DNA from: a bacterium
GTDB lineage: Bacteria > Chloroflexota > Anaerolineae > Caldilineales > Caldilineaceae
Direction of reading: 5' to 3'
NCBI GenBank assembly: GCA_016124945.1
Contig: WGMT01000072.1
Location: 1 to 64,000 of the forward strand
Length of the DNA: 64,000 bases
Shown here: positions 22,201-32,666 of the stretch, piece by piece
Layout: the number at the start of each line of letters is the position of its first letter
How positions within the stretch are numbered: position 1 is the first letter of the stretch
Made by a program: the position numbers and the translations under genes
The notes under the pieces: generated by a model
Told to the model about the DNA's origin: nothing
The model's input: the letters and a program-made list of their open reading frames with translations, nothing else
Database searches by the model: none

Positions 22201-22357
22201 TGACGATGACAGTGCAAGCGCCGCATTCCGCTTCTTCGCAGCCGATCTTGGTGCCGGTGAGTTTGAGATCATAGCGCAGCACTTCGGCCAGGTAGCGACT
22301 GGCCGACACGTCGAGGACTCGGTCCACGCCGTTGACGGTGAGTTTGAGTTGGGGCAT
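19262..22357 (-). CDS. Xanthine dehydrogenase-family protein: [2Fe-2S] small subunit fused to molybdopterin-binding large subunit
   Basis: CEEAECGACTVIVNG, CGFCTPGFIMQAK, CRCTGYTSI; GGGFGGKEDI, GAFRGFGVTQ, GAKGVGEISSIPISPAIANAV. Confidence 0.93.
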   Translation of the reverse strand: MPQLKLTVNGVDRVLDVSASRYLAEVLRYDLKLTGTKIGCEEAECGACTVIVNGRPVDSCIYPAFKAQGATILTIEGLAEEWEVAGCRWQVAEGEAPSPATCHLQPANLHPLQEAFVVHGAIQCGFCTPGFIMQAKTLLDENTDPSDAEIKECLKDTCCRCTGYTSIISAVKAAGEKMRTGHLPLPAVPDVIEPLVQIGKPHARPDAVEKVIGTALYTDDYFFDGMLHGATLRSTYPHARIVGMDTSKALALPGVHAVLTHEDVPGDPRHGLVENDWPVFAGGKYPARYVGDPLALVVAETDELAHEALALIDVEYDVLPAVTDPVDARKPDAPVLHPDRPTGNLLKHIKVRSGDVDKGFAEADVIVERTYRTPMTEHAFMEPECSVAVPAGFDVDHDKLTVYVGSQIPYSDRRQVAKSLGLEDEAVRVKGTLMGGGFGGKEDIAGQVHAALAAQVTGRPVKILYNREESLRFHPKRHATLIRVKTGAKKDGTLLAVEAELYGDSGAYASLGEKVMTRATTHATGPYVVENSKIDCYAMYTNNAPCGAFRGFGVTQSAFAVESNMDILAQKLGMDPVEFRRKNAMRVGTTTATGQLLRESVGLLECLEKVENGIRNWRAEIERLGDWEIVDDPKSPNPSIAQSPVNGLSDLWKPIKVGKKLFAWGIAAGYKNTGLGGGAPDKSTAEVEVFPDGTAAIRTSSAEMGQNLIGVLAACTAEELGLPFDKVRVLVMDTDLTPDGGPTTASRQTYVSGNAARLAARSMRQQMQAVLAEKFDVHPDVIAFHEGLAYVDETRLGQVAGGKLQVAETNGSANGATNGHTNGSRITDHATRSISFADAVSAMIAEGRDPKLQYEYWAPKTQPLGIGGDMHFAFSYAVHAALVSVDEETGEIAVEKVVSAHDVGRAINPLSLAGQIEGGIVMGMGNALTEHYIVENGVPWTQHLGQYKMPGIKMTPKMENYIVEHSAADGPYGAKGVGEISSIPISPAIANAVYNAVGVRCMALPLDQDALLLAMKRGETVVTARWGDSNA
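20427..20500. repeat. Octamer-based imperfect inverted repeat inside XDH CDS
   Basis: GGCGATTGGGCGATTGAGGGATTGGGGGATTT vs AATCTCCCAATCACCTAATCTCTCAATCTC; encodes AEIERLGDWEIVDDPKSPNPSIAQSP. Confidence 0.85.
22036..22107. repeat. 22-bp perfect inverted repeat inside XDH CDS
   Basis: TTGCAGGTTGCAGGTGGCAGGT (22036..22057) and ACCTGCCACCTGCAACCTGCAA (22086..22107). Confidence 0.95.
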
Positions 22358-22459
22358 CGAAACTTCACTCCTTGATTGAATCTACAGACGCCTGTGATAC
22401 GATTTCGGCAGGCAACCGATTGGCTGCGAAAGTTAGAGATAAAAGGCTGAGATAAAACA

Positions 22460-22732
22460 ATGACAACCACCATACGTATAAAGGGTATCTACAACGGAAA
22501 AACCATCGACCTGCTCGAAGCGGTGACGATTCCACCAGATACAGAGGTGGAGGTGTTGGTGCCTGAGACAGTGCCAACGCGCAAAGAACGGCTACAGCAG
22601 CAGATGCAAGATCTAATTAACAGTGGTGTATTAACACATGCCGCCGTTGATCGTCCTCGTGAACTAGATTTTCAGCCGGTCACCATTGCCGGTAAACCGG
22701 TATCGGAAACCATCATCGAAGAAAGACGTTAA
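22460..22732 (+). CDS. Putative antitoxin of PIN-domain TA module
   Basis: 90-aa ORF with stop overlapping the ATG of the PIN gene (TAATG). Confidence 0.65.
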   Translation: MTTTIRIKGIYNGKTIDLLEAVTIPPDTEVEVLVPETVPTRKERLQQQMQDLINSGVLTHAAVDRPRELDFQPVTIAGKPVSETIIEERR

Positions 22733-23298
22733 TGAGCATCTTTTACGTCGACAGCAGCGCCATCGTAAAGCTTTATGTCAATGAAACCGGTACGGTATGG
22801 ATGCGGCAGTTGTTCCGTGCCAGGACAACAGAGATACTGGCAACCTCGGCGATTAGCCAGGTGGAAGTCGTCGCTGCATTGGCAAGGCGTGTGCGCATGG
22901 GCCTGTTACAGAGGCAGACGTTTATTGCACTGTGCAACCAGTTTGAACATGACTTTGCGCAATCCTTCACAGGTGTTACCGTATCGAATGCTGTGATTTC
23001 GACGGCTGGCCGGATCCTACGTGCGCACAGCCTTCGTGGATATGACGCCATGCAACTTGCTTCGGCGTCAGAACTGCGCCAGTCGCTACAAGCAGAGTTC
23101 TCCGACACCACGTTTGTGAGTGCGTTTGTGAGTGCGTTTGTGAGTGCGTTTGTGAGTGCGTTTGTGAGTGCGTTTGTGAGTGCGTTTGTGAGTGCTGATG
23201 AGGATCTGAATCAAGTAGTGTTGGCATATAAGTTCTCGACCGAAAACCTCAACGATCACCCCGCTACAGATGACGTAGGTACGCCTCCGGCGCATTGA
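22732..23298 (+). CDS. PIN-domain (VapC-like) toxin with FVSA tandem expansion
   Basis: FYVDSSAIVKLYVNETG, SQVEVVAALARR, LRGYDAMQLASA, FVSADEDL PIN motifs. Confidence 0.85.
   Translation: MSIFYVDSSAIVKLYVNETGTVWMRQLFRARTTEILATSAISQVEVVAALARRVRMGLLQRQTFIALCNQFEHDFAQSFTGVTVSNAVISTAGRILRAHSLRGYDAMQLASASELRQSLQAEFSDTTFVSAFVSAFVSAFVSAFVSAFVSAFVSADEDLNQVVLAYKFSTENLNDHPATDDVGTPPAH
23113..23196 (+). repeat. 12-bp tandem repeat (TTTGTGAGTGCG)x7
   Basis: Seven in-frame units encoding FVSA. Confidence 0.97.
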
Positions 23299-24103
23299 GA
23301 AACGACTTCGTCACGCTGACGTGCTCCAATTCGTCCCACGGGACAGGCCCCACCGGCGTTTGGTCGAAACTCAAAATGGTTGCGCCGGGGAAGGCCATCA
23401 GGATCGGCGAATGGGTGGCGATGATGAACTGCGCGTCCTGGGCCACCATCTCCTTGAGCAGCGACAAGAACCCCACCTGCCGCAGCGGTGACAGCGGCGC
23501 TTCCGGCTCATCCAACAGATACAACCCATCGGGCACAAAGCGCGACTGAAAGAGCGCCAAAAAGCTCTCACCGTGCGATTGGGCGTCGAGTCCACCTTCG
23601 CCGTAGCGTTGACGCAACGCGTGGAGCGAACCGGCATAAGGCATCTTGGCCAGACCTTTGGCTTTTTCAGAGCGGCCTTTGTAGTCGCGTTCCACAGCGG
23701 CGATTTCAGCCTCCATTTCGGCGCGGATTTGGGCCATGCGCTTGGCATAGCCGAAGAAGTCCTCGGCGCGCAGGAAAAAGCCACGATGAGTGCGCCTTTT
23801 CCACGCCAACTTCAGGTGACGGGCCACACTGCGCGCCGCGCCCATCGTCTCGTCGTTTCCGATGTCGCTGCTGCCCACGGCAATCGATCCTGCTGCGGCG
23901 GCCAGCGCTTCGAGGAAGGTGGACTTGCCTGATCCATTTTCGCCCACCAAAAAGGTGACCGGCGACTCGAAGCGAATCTCCTGCAACGAGGCCAGCGACG
24001 GCACCGAAAACGGGAATCCAGCTTCTTTGCCCGGGAACGACTTCCTCATTTCCACCGATTCAAGGTGAATCACACGGTTTGCTCCGTTTCTGTCAATCCT
24101 CAA
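23264..24103 (-). CDS. AAA-family (SMC/ABC-like) ATPase
   Basis: FLVGENGSGKSTFLEAL Walker A, LYLLDEPEAPLSP Walker B, QFIIATHSPILMAFP; start overlaps stop of the FAD-subunit gene. Confidence 0.87.
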   Translation of the reverse strand: MRIDRNGANRVIHLESVEMRKSFPGKEAGFPFSVPSLASLQEIRFESPVTFLVGENGSGKSTFLEALAAAAGSIAVGSSDIGNDETMGAARSVARHLKLAWKRRTHRGFFLRAEDFFGYAKRMAQIRAEMEAEIAAVERDYKGRSEKAKGLAKMPYAGSLHALRQRYGEGGLDAQSHGESFLALFQSRFVPDGLYLLDEPEAPLSPLRQVGFLSLLKEMVAQDAQFIIATHSPILMAFPGATILSFDQTPVGPVPWDELEHVSVTKSFLNAPEAYLRHL

Positions 24104-25017
24104 TCTCTTGCTCTCTCTACGGCCTTCGGCAACACCCTTCGCAACAAGACCGCAATCATCTCGTGGCGGTAGTCCTGGCTGGCGCGGTGTTTGCTGGTGC
24201 GCAGGCGTGCCTGTCCTTGGGCGGCGGCAATGACGTCTGCGATCACGGCGTCGTTGAATTGGTCCGCGCTGGTGAGGACATCCTCAGCCTCCGTCGCACG
24301 GAAGGGGATCGGTCCCGCCGGTCCAATCGCAATGACAGCTTTGACAACCCGTTCTCCGCTATCGTCCAAGTGGACACGCGCTGCCAGCCCCAGAATGGGC
24401 AAGGCCACGCCCTGTGGGCGCATGATGCGCTCGAACGCGCTGCCTTCCCCTACGCTGGTGGGGCGGAAGCGGAAGGCGCTGAGCATCTGGCCGCGGGTCA
24501 GGTTGTTCTTGCCCGGCCCGGCGAAGATGGAGAGCAGCGGCTGCCAGGCGCGGGTGACGTGTCCTTCGGCGAGGGTACAGACTTCCACCTGTGCATCCAG
24601 GGTCAGCAGACCGATGGTCCCGTCCGCTGCGGGGAGGGCGTGGGCCACATTGCCGCCCAGGGTCGCCACATTGCGCACCTGTGGCCCACCCACAACCCGG
24701 CAACTTTCGGTGAGGCAGGCGCCTACCTGCCCCAGAATTGAGTTGCGTTCCACCTGATAATGGGTGACGCCCGCGCCGATGACAATCCATTGACTGCCGT
24801 CGTTCCGTTCAGTGTCGTCGACAGCGCGGATCTCGTTAAAACCACCAATGTGTGTCACGTCCACCAATACTTCGGGCGCGATAGTATGGCCTGATTCCAT
24901 CTCCAGGATCAGATCGGTGCCGCCGGCGATAATCCGCGCGCCCTCGTTGTACTGTCCTAGCAGGGTCAGGGCCTCGTCGACAGTGGCGGGCGTGAAATAC
25001 TCTTTCCAGCGTGTCAT
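24100..25017 (-). CDS. Xanthine dehydrogenase FAD-binding subunit
   Basis: IIAGGTDLILEM, RNVATLGGNVAHALPAAD FAD-binding motifs. Confidence 0.9.
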   Translation of the reverse strand: MTRWKEYFTPATVDEALTLLGQYNEGARIIAGGTDLILEMESGHTIAPEVLVDVTHIGGFNEIRAVDDTERNDGSQWIVIGAGVTHYQVERNSILGQVGACLTESCRVVGGPQVRNVATLGGNVAHALPAADGTIGLLTLDAQVEVCTLAEGHVTRAWQPLLSIFAGPGKNNLTRGQMLSAFRFRPTSVGEGSAFERIMRPQGVALPILGLAARVHLDDSGERVVKAVIAIGPAGPIPFRATEAEDVLTSADQFNDAVIADVIAAAQGQARLRTSKHRASQDYRHEMIAVLLRRVLPKAVERARD

Positions 25018-25201
25018 ATTGGTCTGTCCATCTTGTCTGAAACCGGATCATTTCCGTGTCAAACACGGGGTAGAAGATGGTGGGCACTTTTCGCCGGACG
25101 AGGATGCCCGGCGCCGGCTGCATACAGCCGACTCACCACCTGAAGGAAGCGTGTTTAGTACAGCATTTTCCAAAATCTTATCACCACTCACTCATCACCA
25201 C

Positions 25202-25333
25202 TGGGTGCATTTCACGCTGGGGGCGAAAGTGCCGGGGATTTCACGAAGAACGTGGCGACCAGAGAGAAGGCCTCAGCTCAATGCAACGAAAAGTCCCCGA
25301 CACTTGGTATGCCCCGAAATTGAAGTACACCCA
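25202..25333. mobile_element. MITE-like element with imperfect terminal inverted repeats
   Basis: Left TGGGTGCATTTCACGCTGGGGGCGAAAGTGCCGGGGATTT; right end reverse complement TGGGTGTACTTCAATTTCGGGGCATACCAAGTGTCGGGGACTTT; no internal ORF. Confidence 0.5.
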
Positions 25334-25337
25334 TCAC

Positions 25338-26177
25338 CTAAAGTGGACGAATCTCCCACAACTCCACAACCATATCAGATGGGTAGCCCGTGGGATCGAA
25401 ATCGTCTGTTTCGCCGGCGGTGTAGCCCATGCGCAAGAAGAGTTCCTGGATCGTGCGCGAGGAATGGTGCTGCGCCTCGCCCATTGAGTGGTAGAGGTAG
25501 ACGGCTGAGGGTAGGATGACGGGGTATCCCATTTCGTAGAGGGCGTAGACGACGCCGTGGGTGTGTAAATCCGTCAACACCGCCGCGGCGGACTGTGTGA
25601 TCTTCCGATTTTCATAACGCACGTCGACGTCGAAACGGAAGGCAAAATGATCGCGCAGATACCCTTGTTCCTTTAGAAAGCGGCCCACCTGGTCCACGGC
25701 TGATTGCATTTGGATGAAATCGATGTCTTCGTTCAAGGTGGTGGGCAGGTCTAGGGAGAGGTGCTCGTGCAGTTGACGATAGAAGTTCGCCCCCACCCGT
25801 TCGGCAAACTGGCGTTTTTCGGCGGTAACGTCAATGTCCGCTGCGGCGGCGTGGGCTTCGATCCAAGTGTAAGCGGCGCGGTAAAAAGCATAGGAAAGCG
25901 CATCGAACTCACCCGAGCGGATCGACGTCAGCTTCTGACCTGTGGCAAAGCCGGAGACCAGATCCTCGCGGAGATCGCGCCGGTAGACCGTAGACAGATA
26001 CTCGGCTGCGAACCCTTCCACCGTCGACAGCGGCTGTGGATTACGGTGCACATTGCGCCAGCCGTCCACAATGGCGTTGGACATAAAGTATAAAAAGTCC
26101 TCGCGCATGGGCCACCAGTCGGCAAAGTCGGGATAGGGACGTTCGGCGGCGATTTCGGAGAGGGATTTACGCTGCAT
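25338..26177 (-). CDS. Hypothetical protein
   Basis: 279-aa ORF starting MQRKSLSEIAAERPYPDFADWWPMRED; family not recognised. Confidence 0.65.
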   Translation of the reverse strand: MQRKSLSEIAAERPYPDFADWWPMREDFLYFMSNAIVDGWRNVHRNPQPLSTVEGFAAEYLSTVYRRDLREDLVSGFATGQKLTSIRSGEFDALSYAFYRAAYTWIEAHAAAADIDVTAEKRQFAERVGANFYRQLHEHLSLDLPTTLNEDIDFIQMQSAVDQVGRFLKEQGYLRDHFAFRFDVDVRYENRKITQSAAAVLTDLHTHGVVYALYEMGYPVILPSAVYLYHSMGEAQHHSSRTIQELFLRMGYTAGETDDFDPTGYPSDMVVELWEIRPL

Positions 26178-26403
26178 TAGAGACTCCGGACGTCTGTACG
26201 GGATCGAAGAAGAGGTGCAACCATTTTAACGCCTGCACAACAAAAGTGTCAACGAAAATCCCCAAATTGTGCCTTCGCTTCCAAATCCTGGTATAGTAGG
26301 GGCATTATCTCTTCCACAGGAATCGACATTTCAACGGGGTCGCACTGTTTTTTGCGGCTCTGAATCGGTTGTTTCCTCCGTTTTGTCCAGAAAGGTGAAT
26401 TTC

Positions 26404-29115
<2,712 letters not shown>

Positions 29116-29140
29116 GATAGAGGGTAAGAAGGAGAGTGAA

Positions 29141-29374
29141 ATGTCTCATTTCTCTCTACAAGAAGCAGAACAAGACTTAGCCAGACTGATCGCATTGGTG
29201 CATCAAGGGGAACGGGTTGTTATCGAAGCCAATGGCAAACCTGTGGCGCAACTGATGCTACCCACTGATGAGATCAAGAAAAGACAACCTGGCCGCGATC
29301 TTGGACGGTTCACTGTGCCCGACAATTTCGATGATCCCTTGCCAGATGAAATTGTCGAAGGTTTCAGTCAATGA
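29141..29374 (+). CDS. Phd/YefM-type antitoxin
   Basis: SLQEAEQDLARLIALVHQGERVVIEANGKPVAQLM; overlaps the downstream PIN toxin. Confidence 0.82.
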   Translation: MSHFSLQEAEQDLARLIALVHQGERVVIEANGKPVAQLMLPTDEIKKRQPGRDLGRFTVPDNFDDPLPDEIVEGFSQ

Positions 29375-29766
29375 ACTTTCTGCTAGATACACATGTCTGG
29401 CTTTGGTGGAATAGTGAACCAAGCAAGCTTTCCCAAACAACACTCGCTGTGATCGCAGAGCCTGAAAACGAAGTATTTCTCTCATCGGCAAGTGTCTGGG
29501 AAATGGCGATCAAGGCTCGCATCGGCAAACTTCCGTTGCCCGAGCCGGTGGATATGTATGTGCGCACACGAACTCAACAGGATGGCATTCGGGAACTGCC
29601 AATTCTTCACAGTCACGCTGCCGCGGTTGAGACGCTGCCCTTGCTTCACAATGATCCTTTTGATCGGCTACTAATTGCTCAATGCTGGCTTGAAGACCTG
29701 CTGTTGCTTACGGTTGACGACAAAGTTTTGGCATACGCAAGAAATGTCATAGATGCACGCATCTAG
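29371..29766 (+). CDS. PIN-domain toxin (VapC-like)
   Basis: FLLDTHVWLWW, SSASVWEMAIKARIGKL, HNDPFDRLLIAQ motifs. Confidence 0.87.
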   Translation: MNFLLDTHVWLWWNSEPSKLSQTTLAVIAEPENEVFLSSASVWEMAIKARIGKLPLPEPVDMYVRTRTQQDGIRELPILHSHAAAVETLPLLHNDPFDRLLIAQCWLEDLLLLTVDDKVLAYARNVIDARI

Positions 29767-29790
29767 GGCGACAGCATCATCCTAAATTCG

Positions 29791-29834
29791 CGACCGGCAT
29801 TTGAGGACAAGCTTCCTCAGTGCCGGTCGTTTTC
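29791..29834 (+). terminator. Rho-independent terminator
   Basis: CGACCGGCA...GAGGA...TCCTC..TGCCGGTCG followed by TTTTC. Confidence 0.75.
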
Positions 29835-29920
29835 TATTGTATAGTATAATGACGCGCATACTTTTAGACAGAGGGCGTCCACCACGCCCGACAGGTTACT
29901 TCCCCCACAAGGAAATTCAA

Positions 29921-31723
29921 ATGACCGTTCAAACCAGAAACGCCGTTGAATATAGCCCCTCTCGCTGGGATCTTTCAGAAATGCTGCCTGCGCCGACGGA
30001 AGAAATCATCCGCGAACGTCTCGATAACCTCGAAGAGAGCGTACAGACCTTCGAAGCGGCCCGCGCAACACTGTCGCCCGACATGGACCCTGAACAGTTG
30101 CTGGCGATTATTCAGCAGTACGAAGCCACCGCCGAACAGATCTACCTGGTTGGCGCATACGGCAGCCTCTGGTTTTCCGAAAACACACAATCGCCCGAGG
30201 CGTTGACCTATCGCAACCGCATCATGCAAACGTGGACGCAGATCCAGAACCGCACGCTCTTTTTCAGCCTTTGGTGGAAGAACCTTGAAGACGAAGAGGC
30301 CCAAAGACTTCTGCCCAAAGCCGAAGAACACGCCGACTATCGTCACTTCCTCGAAGAGATGCGCCTCTTCAAGCCCTTCACGTTAGACGAAAAGTCCGAG
30401 CAGATCATCAACACCAAAGACGCCAACGGCACCGACGCGCTGATGACGCTCTACTCGATGCTGACCAATCGCCTTGAGTTTAAACTCACCATCAACGGCG
30501 AAGAAAAGACACTCACCCGGGGCGAGCTCTCCAGCTACTACTACTCGCCGGATCCCGAGCTGCGCGCCGCCGCCTACCAGGAACTGTATCGAGTTTACGC
30601 CGACGAAGCACCGATTCTGGCGCAGATTTACACCAATCGGGTGCGTGATTGGCACAGCGAAAATGTAGAATTGCGCGGTTTCGCCTCGCCCATCGCCGTG
30701 CGCAACAAAGCGAACGACATTCCAGACGAGGCGGTGGATGCGCTGCTCGCCGTGGCGCGGCGCAATGCGTCTGTCTTCCAACGATACTTTGAACTCAAAG
30801 CGCAGTGGCTGGGCATGGACAAACTGCGGCGCTACGACGTCTACGCACCACTGAACAAGTCGGACAAGACAGTACCATACAATGAAGCGGTGCAATCGGT
30901 ATTAGAGGTTTTTGAGCAATTTGATCCCCTGATCGCCAAGCAGGCGCGACGCGTTTTCGAGCAGAACCACATCGACAGTGAAGTCCGCAAAGGCAAACGC
31001 AGCGGTGCTTTTTGTAGCACAGTGACGCCCAAACTCACCCCCTACGTGTTGGTCAACTACACTGGTCAGGTGCGCGATGTGGCTACACTAGCCCACGAAT
31101 TGGGCCACGCCATCCATAGCATGATGGCCGAGCACCACTCGCTGCTTACCCAGCATGCCTCGCTGCCGCTGGCAGAGACAGCCTCCGTCTTCTCCGAGAT
31201 GATCATGACGGATCGACTGCTTGCGGTAGAGACGGACCCATTGGTACGCCGCGACATTCTGGCCGCCGCCGTGGATGACATCTACGCCACAGTGCTACGG
31301 CAGGCATATTTCGTCCTCTTTGAGCAGGAAGCGCATCAGGCGATCCTTGAAAACAAGTCACCACAAGCGCTCAACCAGATCTACCTCAACAACTTACGCC
31401 AGCAATTCGGCGAAAGCGTAGAGATCACAGAGGAATTCCAATACGAATGGGTGTCAATTCCTCACATTTACAGCACCCCCTTCTACTGCTACGCCTATAG
31501 CTTCGGCCAGTTGTTGGTGCTCGCCCTCTACCGGCGCTATCAGCAGGAAGGTGACGCATTCAAGCCCGGTTACCTAAAAATGCTCGCCTATGGCGGCTCG
31601 GCGCGCCCGGCACAGATCCTCGAAGAAGCCGGCATCGACATGACCGACCCCGCCTTCTGGCAAGGCGGCTTCGACGTCATCCGCGATATGATTGACGAAT
31701 TGGCCGCCATTCAGATCGACTGA
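29921..31723 (+). CDS. pepF: M3-family oligoendopeptidase F
   Basis: Zinc metalloprotease motif TLAHELGHAIHSMMA; ETASVFSEMI; full length. Confidence 0.92.
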   Translation: MTVQTRNAVEYSPSRWDLSEMLPAPTEEIIRERLDNLEESVQTFEAARATLSPDMDPEQLLAIIQQYEATAEQIYLVGAYGSLWFSENTQSPEALTYRNRIMQTWTQIQNRTLFFSLWWKNLEDEEAQRLLPKAEEHADYRHFLEEMRLFKPFTLDEKSEQIINTKDANGTDALMTLYSMLTNRLEFKLTINGEEKTLTRGELSSYYYSPDPELRAAAYQELYRVYADEAPILAQIYTNRVRDWHSENVELRGFASPIAVRNKANDIPDEAVDALLAVARRNASVFQRYFELKAQWLGMDKLRRYDVYAPLNKSDKTVPYNEAVQSVLEVFEQFDPLIAKQARRVFEQNHIDSEVRKGKRSGAFCSTVTPKLTPYVLVNYTGQVRDVATLAHELGHAIHSMMAEHHSLLTQHASLPLAETASVFSEMIMTDRLLAVETDPLVRRDILAAAVDDIYATVLRQAYFVLFEQEAHQAILENKSPQALNQIYLNNLRQQFGESVEITEEFQYEWVSIPHIYSTPFYCYAYSFGQLLVLALYRRYQQEGDAFKPGYLKMLAYGGSARPAQILEEAGIDMTDPAFWQGGFDVIRDMIDELAAIQID

Positions 31724-31856
31724 TCCGAAGAAGGTTAGGTTGAGCGATTGGGTTTGCAAAGCGCGCATCTGTTCTTAAAAGCGATTGCGTTTCGACCTTG
31801 CTTCCACTATAATTGTTTGGGCAATATGTCCCCGTAACTATACGATGGAAGCACCC

Positions 31857-32582
31857 ATGACAACCCCAACCTTGATCAGGTTACTCTATGTAGGCCGCAG
31901 TCAAACACTGGCTGACGCCATCAAAACAGCCTTAGATGTTGAACATCGGCAGATGATGGTTGATGGCGAGGCCGAATCTGCACTACAGTTTGTCTGCGTT
32001 ACCAATCAGAAACAAGCAATCGAGGAAGTGCGCGCCACCCCTCCACATGGTTTACTTGTCGAAATCGATCAAGGACGTTACAACCGAGTTCGTTTTTGCA
32101 ACAATCTGCGCAGCCGGTTGCCACAGATGATCTTCGTGGCCGTACACAAAGAAAACGATGTGGGCGACGGTTTCAAGTTTGATGGGTTCATTCTGCAGCC
32201 ATTTGATCACACGCAGGCCACCGAGGCGCTCGTCTCCTTGCTGGGCGGTAGCAGGCAAATGTATCTGACAGTGGGTGATCTACGCCTTGATCTAGCCATG
32301 AGGATGGTTGATGGCCCGTTGGGAGAACATCACTTGCCGCCGAAACTGTGCAAGCTGCTACAGGTCTTCATGGAACGGCCAGGGGATATTGTTAGCCGAG
32401 AAGAACTGATGCAGCAGGTGTGGGAGACAGAGTTCCTAGGCGATACACGAACCCTCGACGTCCACATTCGCTGGCTACGCGAACGAATCGAAGACAATCC
32501 ATCACGTCCTAGCCGGTTGATTACCGTACGCGGCGCCGGCTATAAACTCGATGGGAAAAGCGATGATGGGATGGTGAGATGA
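31857..32582 (+). CDS. OmpR-type winged-helix regulator with degenerate receiver
   Basis: Trans_reg_C signature (LPPKLCKLLQVFMERPGDIVSREELMQQVW...DTRTLDVHIRWLRERIED...LITVRGAGYKL). Confidence 0.87.
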   Translation: MTTPTLIRLLYVGRSQTLADAIKTALDVEHRQMMVDGEAESALQFVCVTNQKQAIEEVRATPPHGLLVEIDQGRYNRVRFCNNLRSRLPQMIFVAVHKENDVGDGFKFDGFILQPFDHTQATEALVSLLGGSRQMYLTVGDLRLDLAMRMVDGPLGEHHLPPKLCKLLQVFMERPGDIVSREELMQQVWETEFLGDTRTLDVHIRWLRERIEDNPSRPSRLITVRGAGYKLDGKSDDGMVR

Positions 32583-32623
32583 TGAGGTTGCACAAGCCCT
32601 CATCATCTCACCATCCCATCATC
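32562..32623. repeat. 26-bp perfect inverted repeat overlapping the 3' end of the OmpR-like CDS
   Basis: GATGATGGGATGGTGAGATGATGAGG (32562..32587) / CCTCATCATCTCACCATCCCATCATC (32598..32623). Confidence 0.95.
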
Positions 32624-32666
32624 CTTTGTAATCAATTTTCTTTTTGAAGCAGTGGCCTCGTTCAGC

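Noticed and set aside
23113-23196. Possible CRISPR-like tandem array
   Set aside because: Contiguous 12-bp repeats with no spacers, in frame within a PIN CDS.
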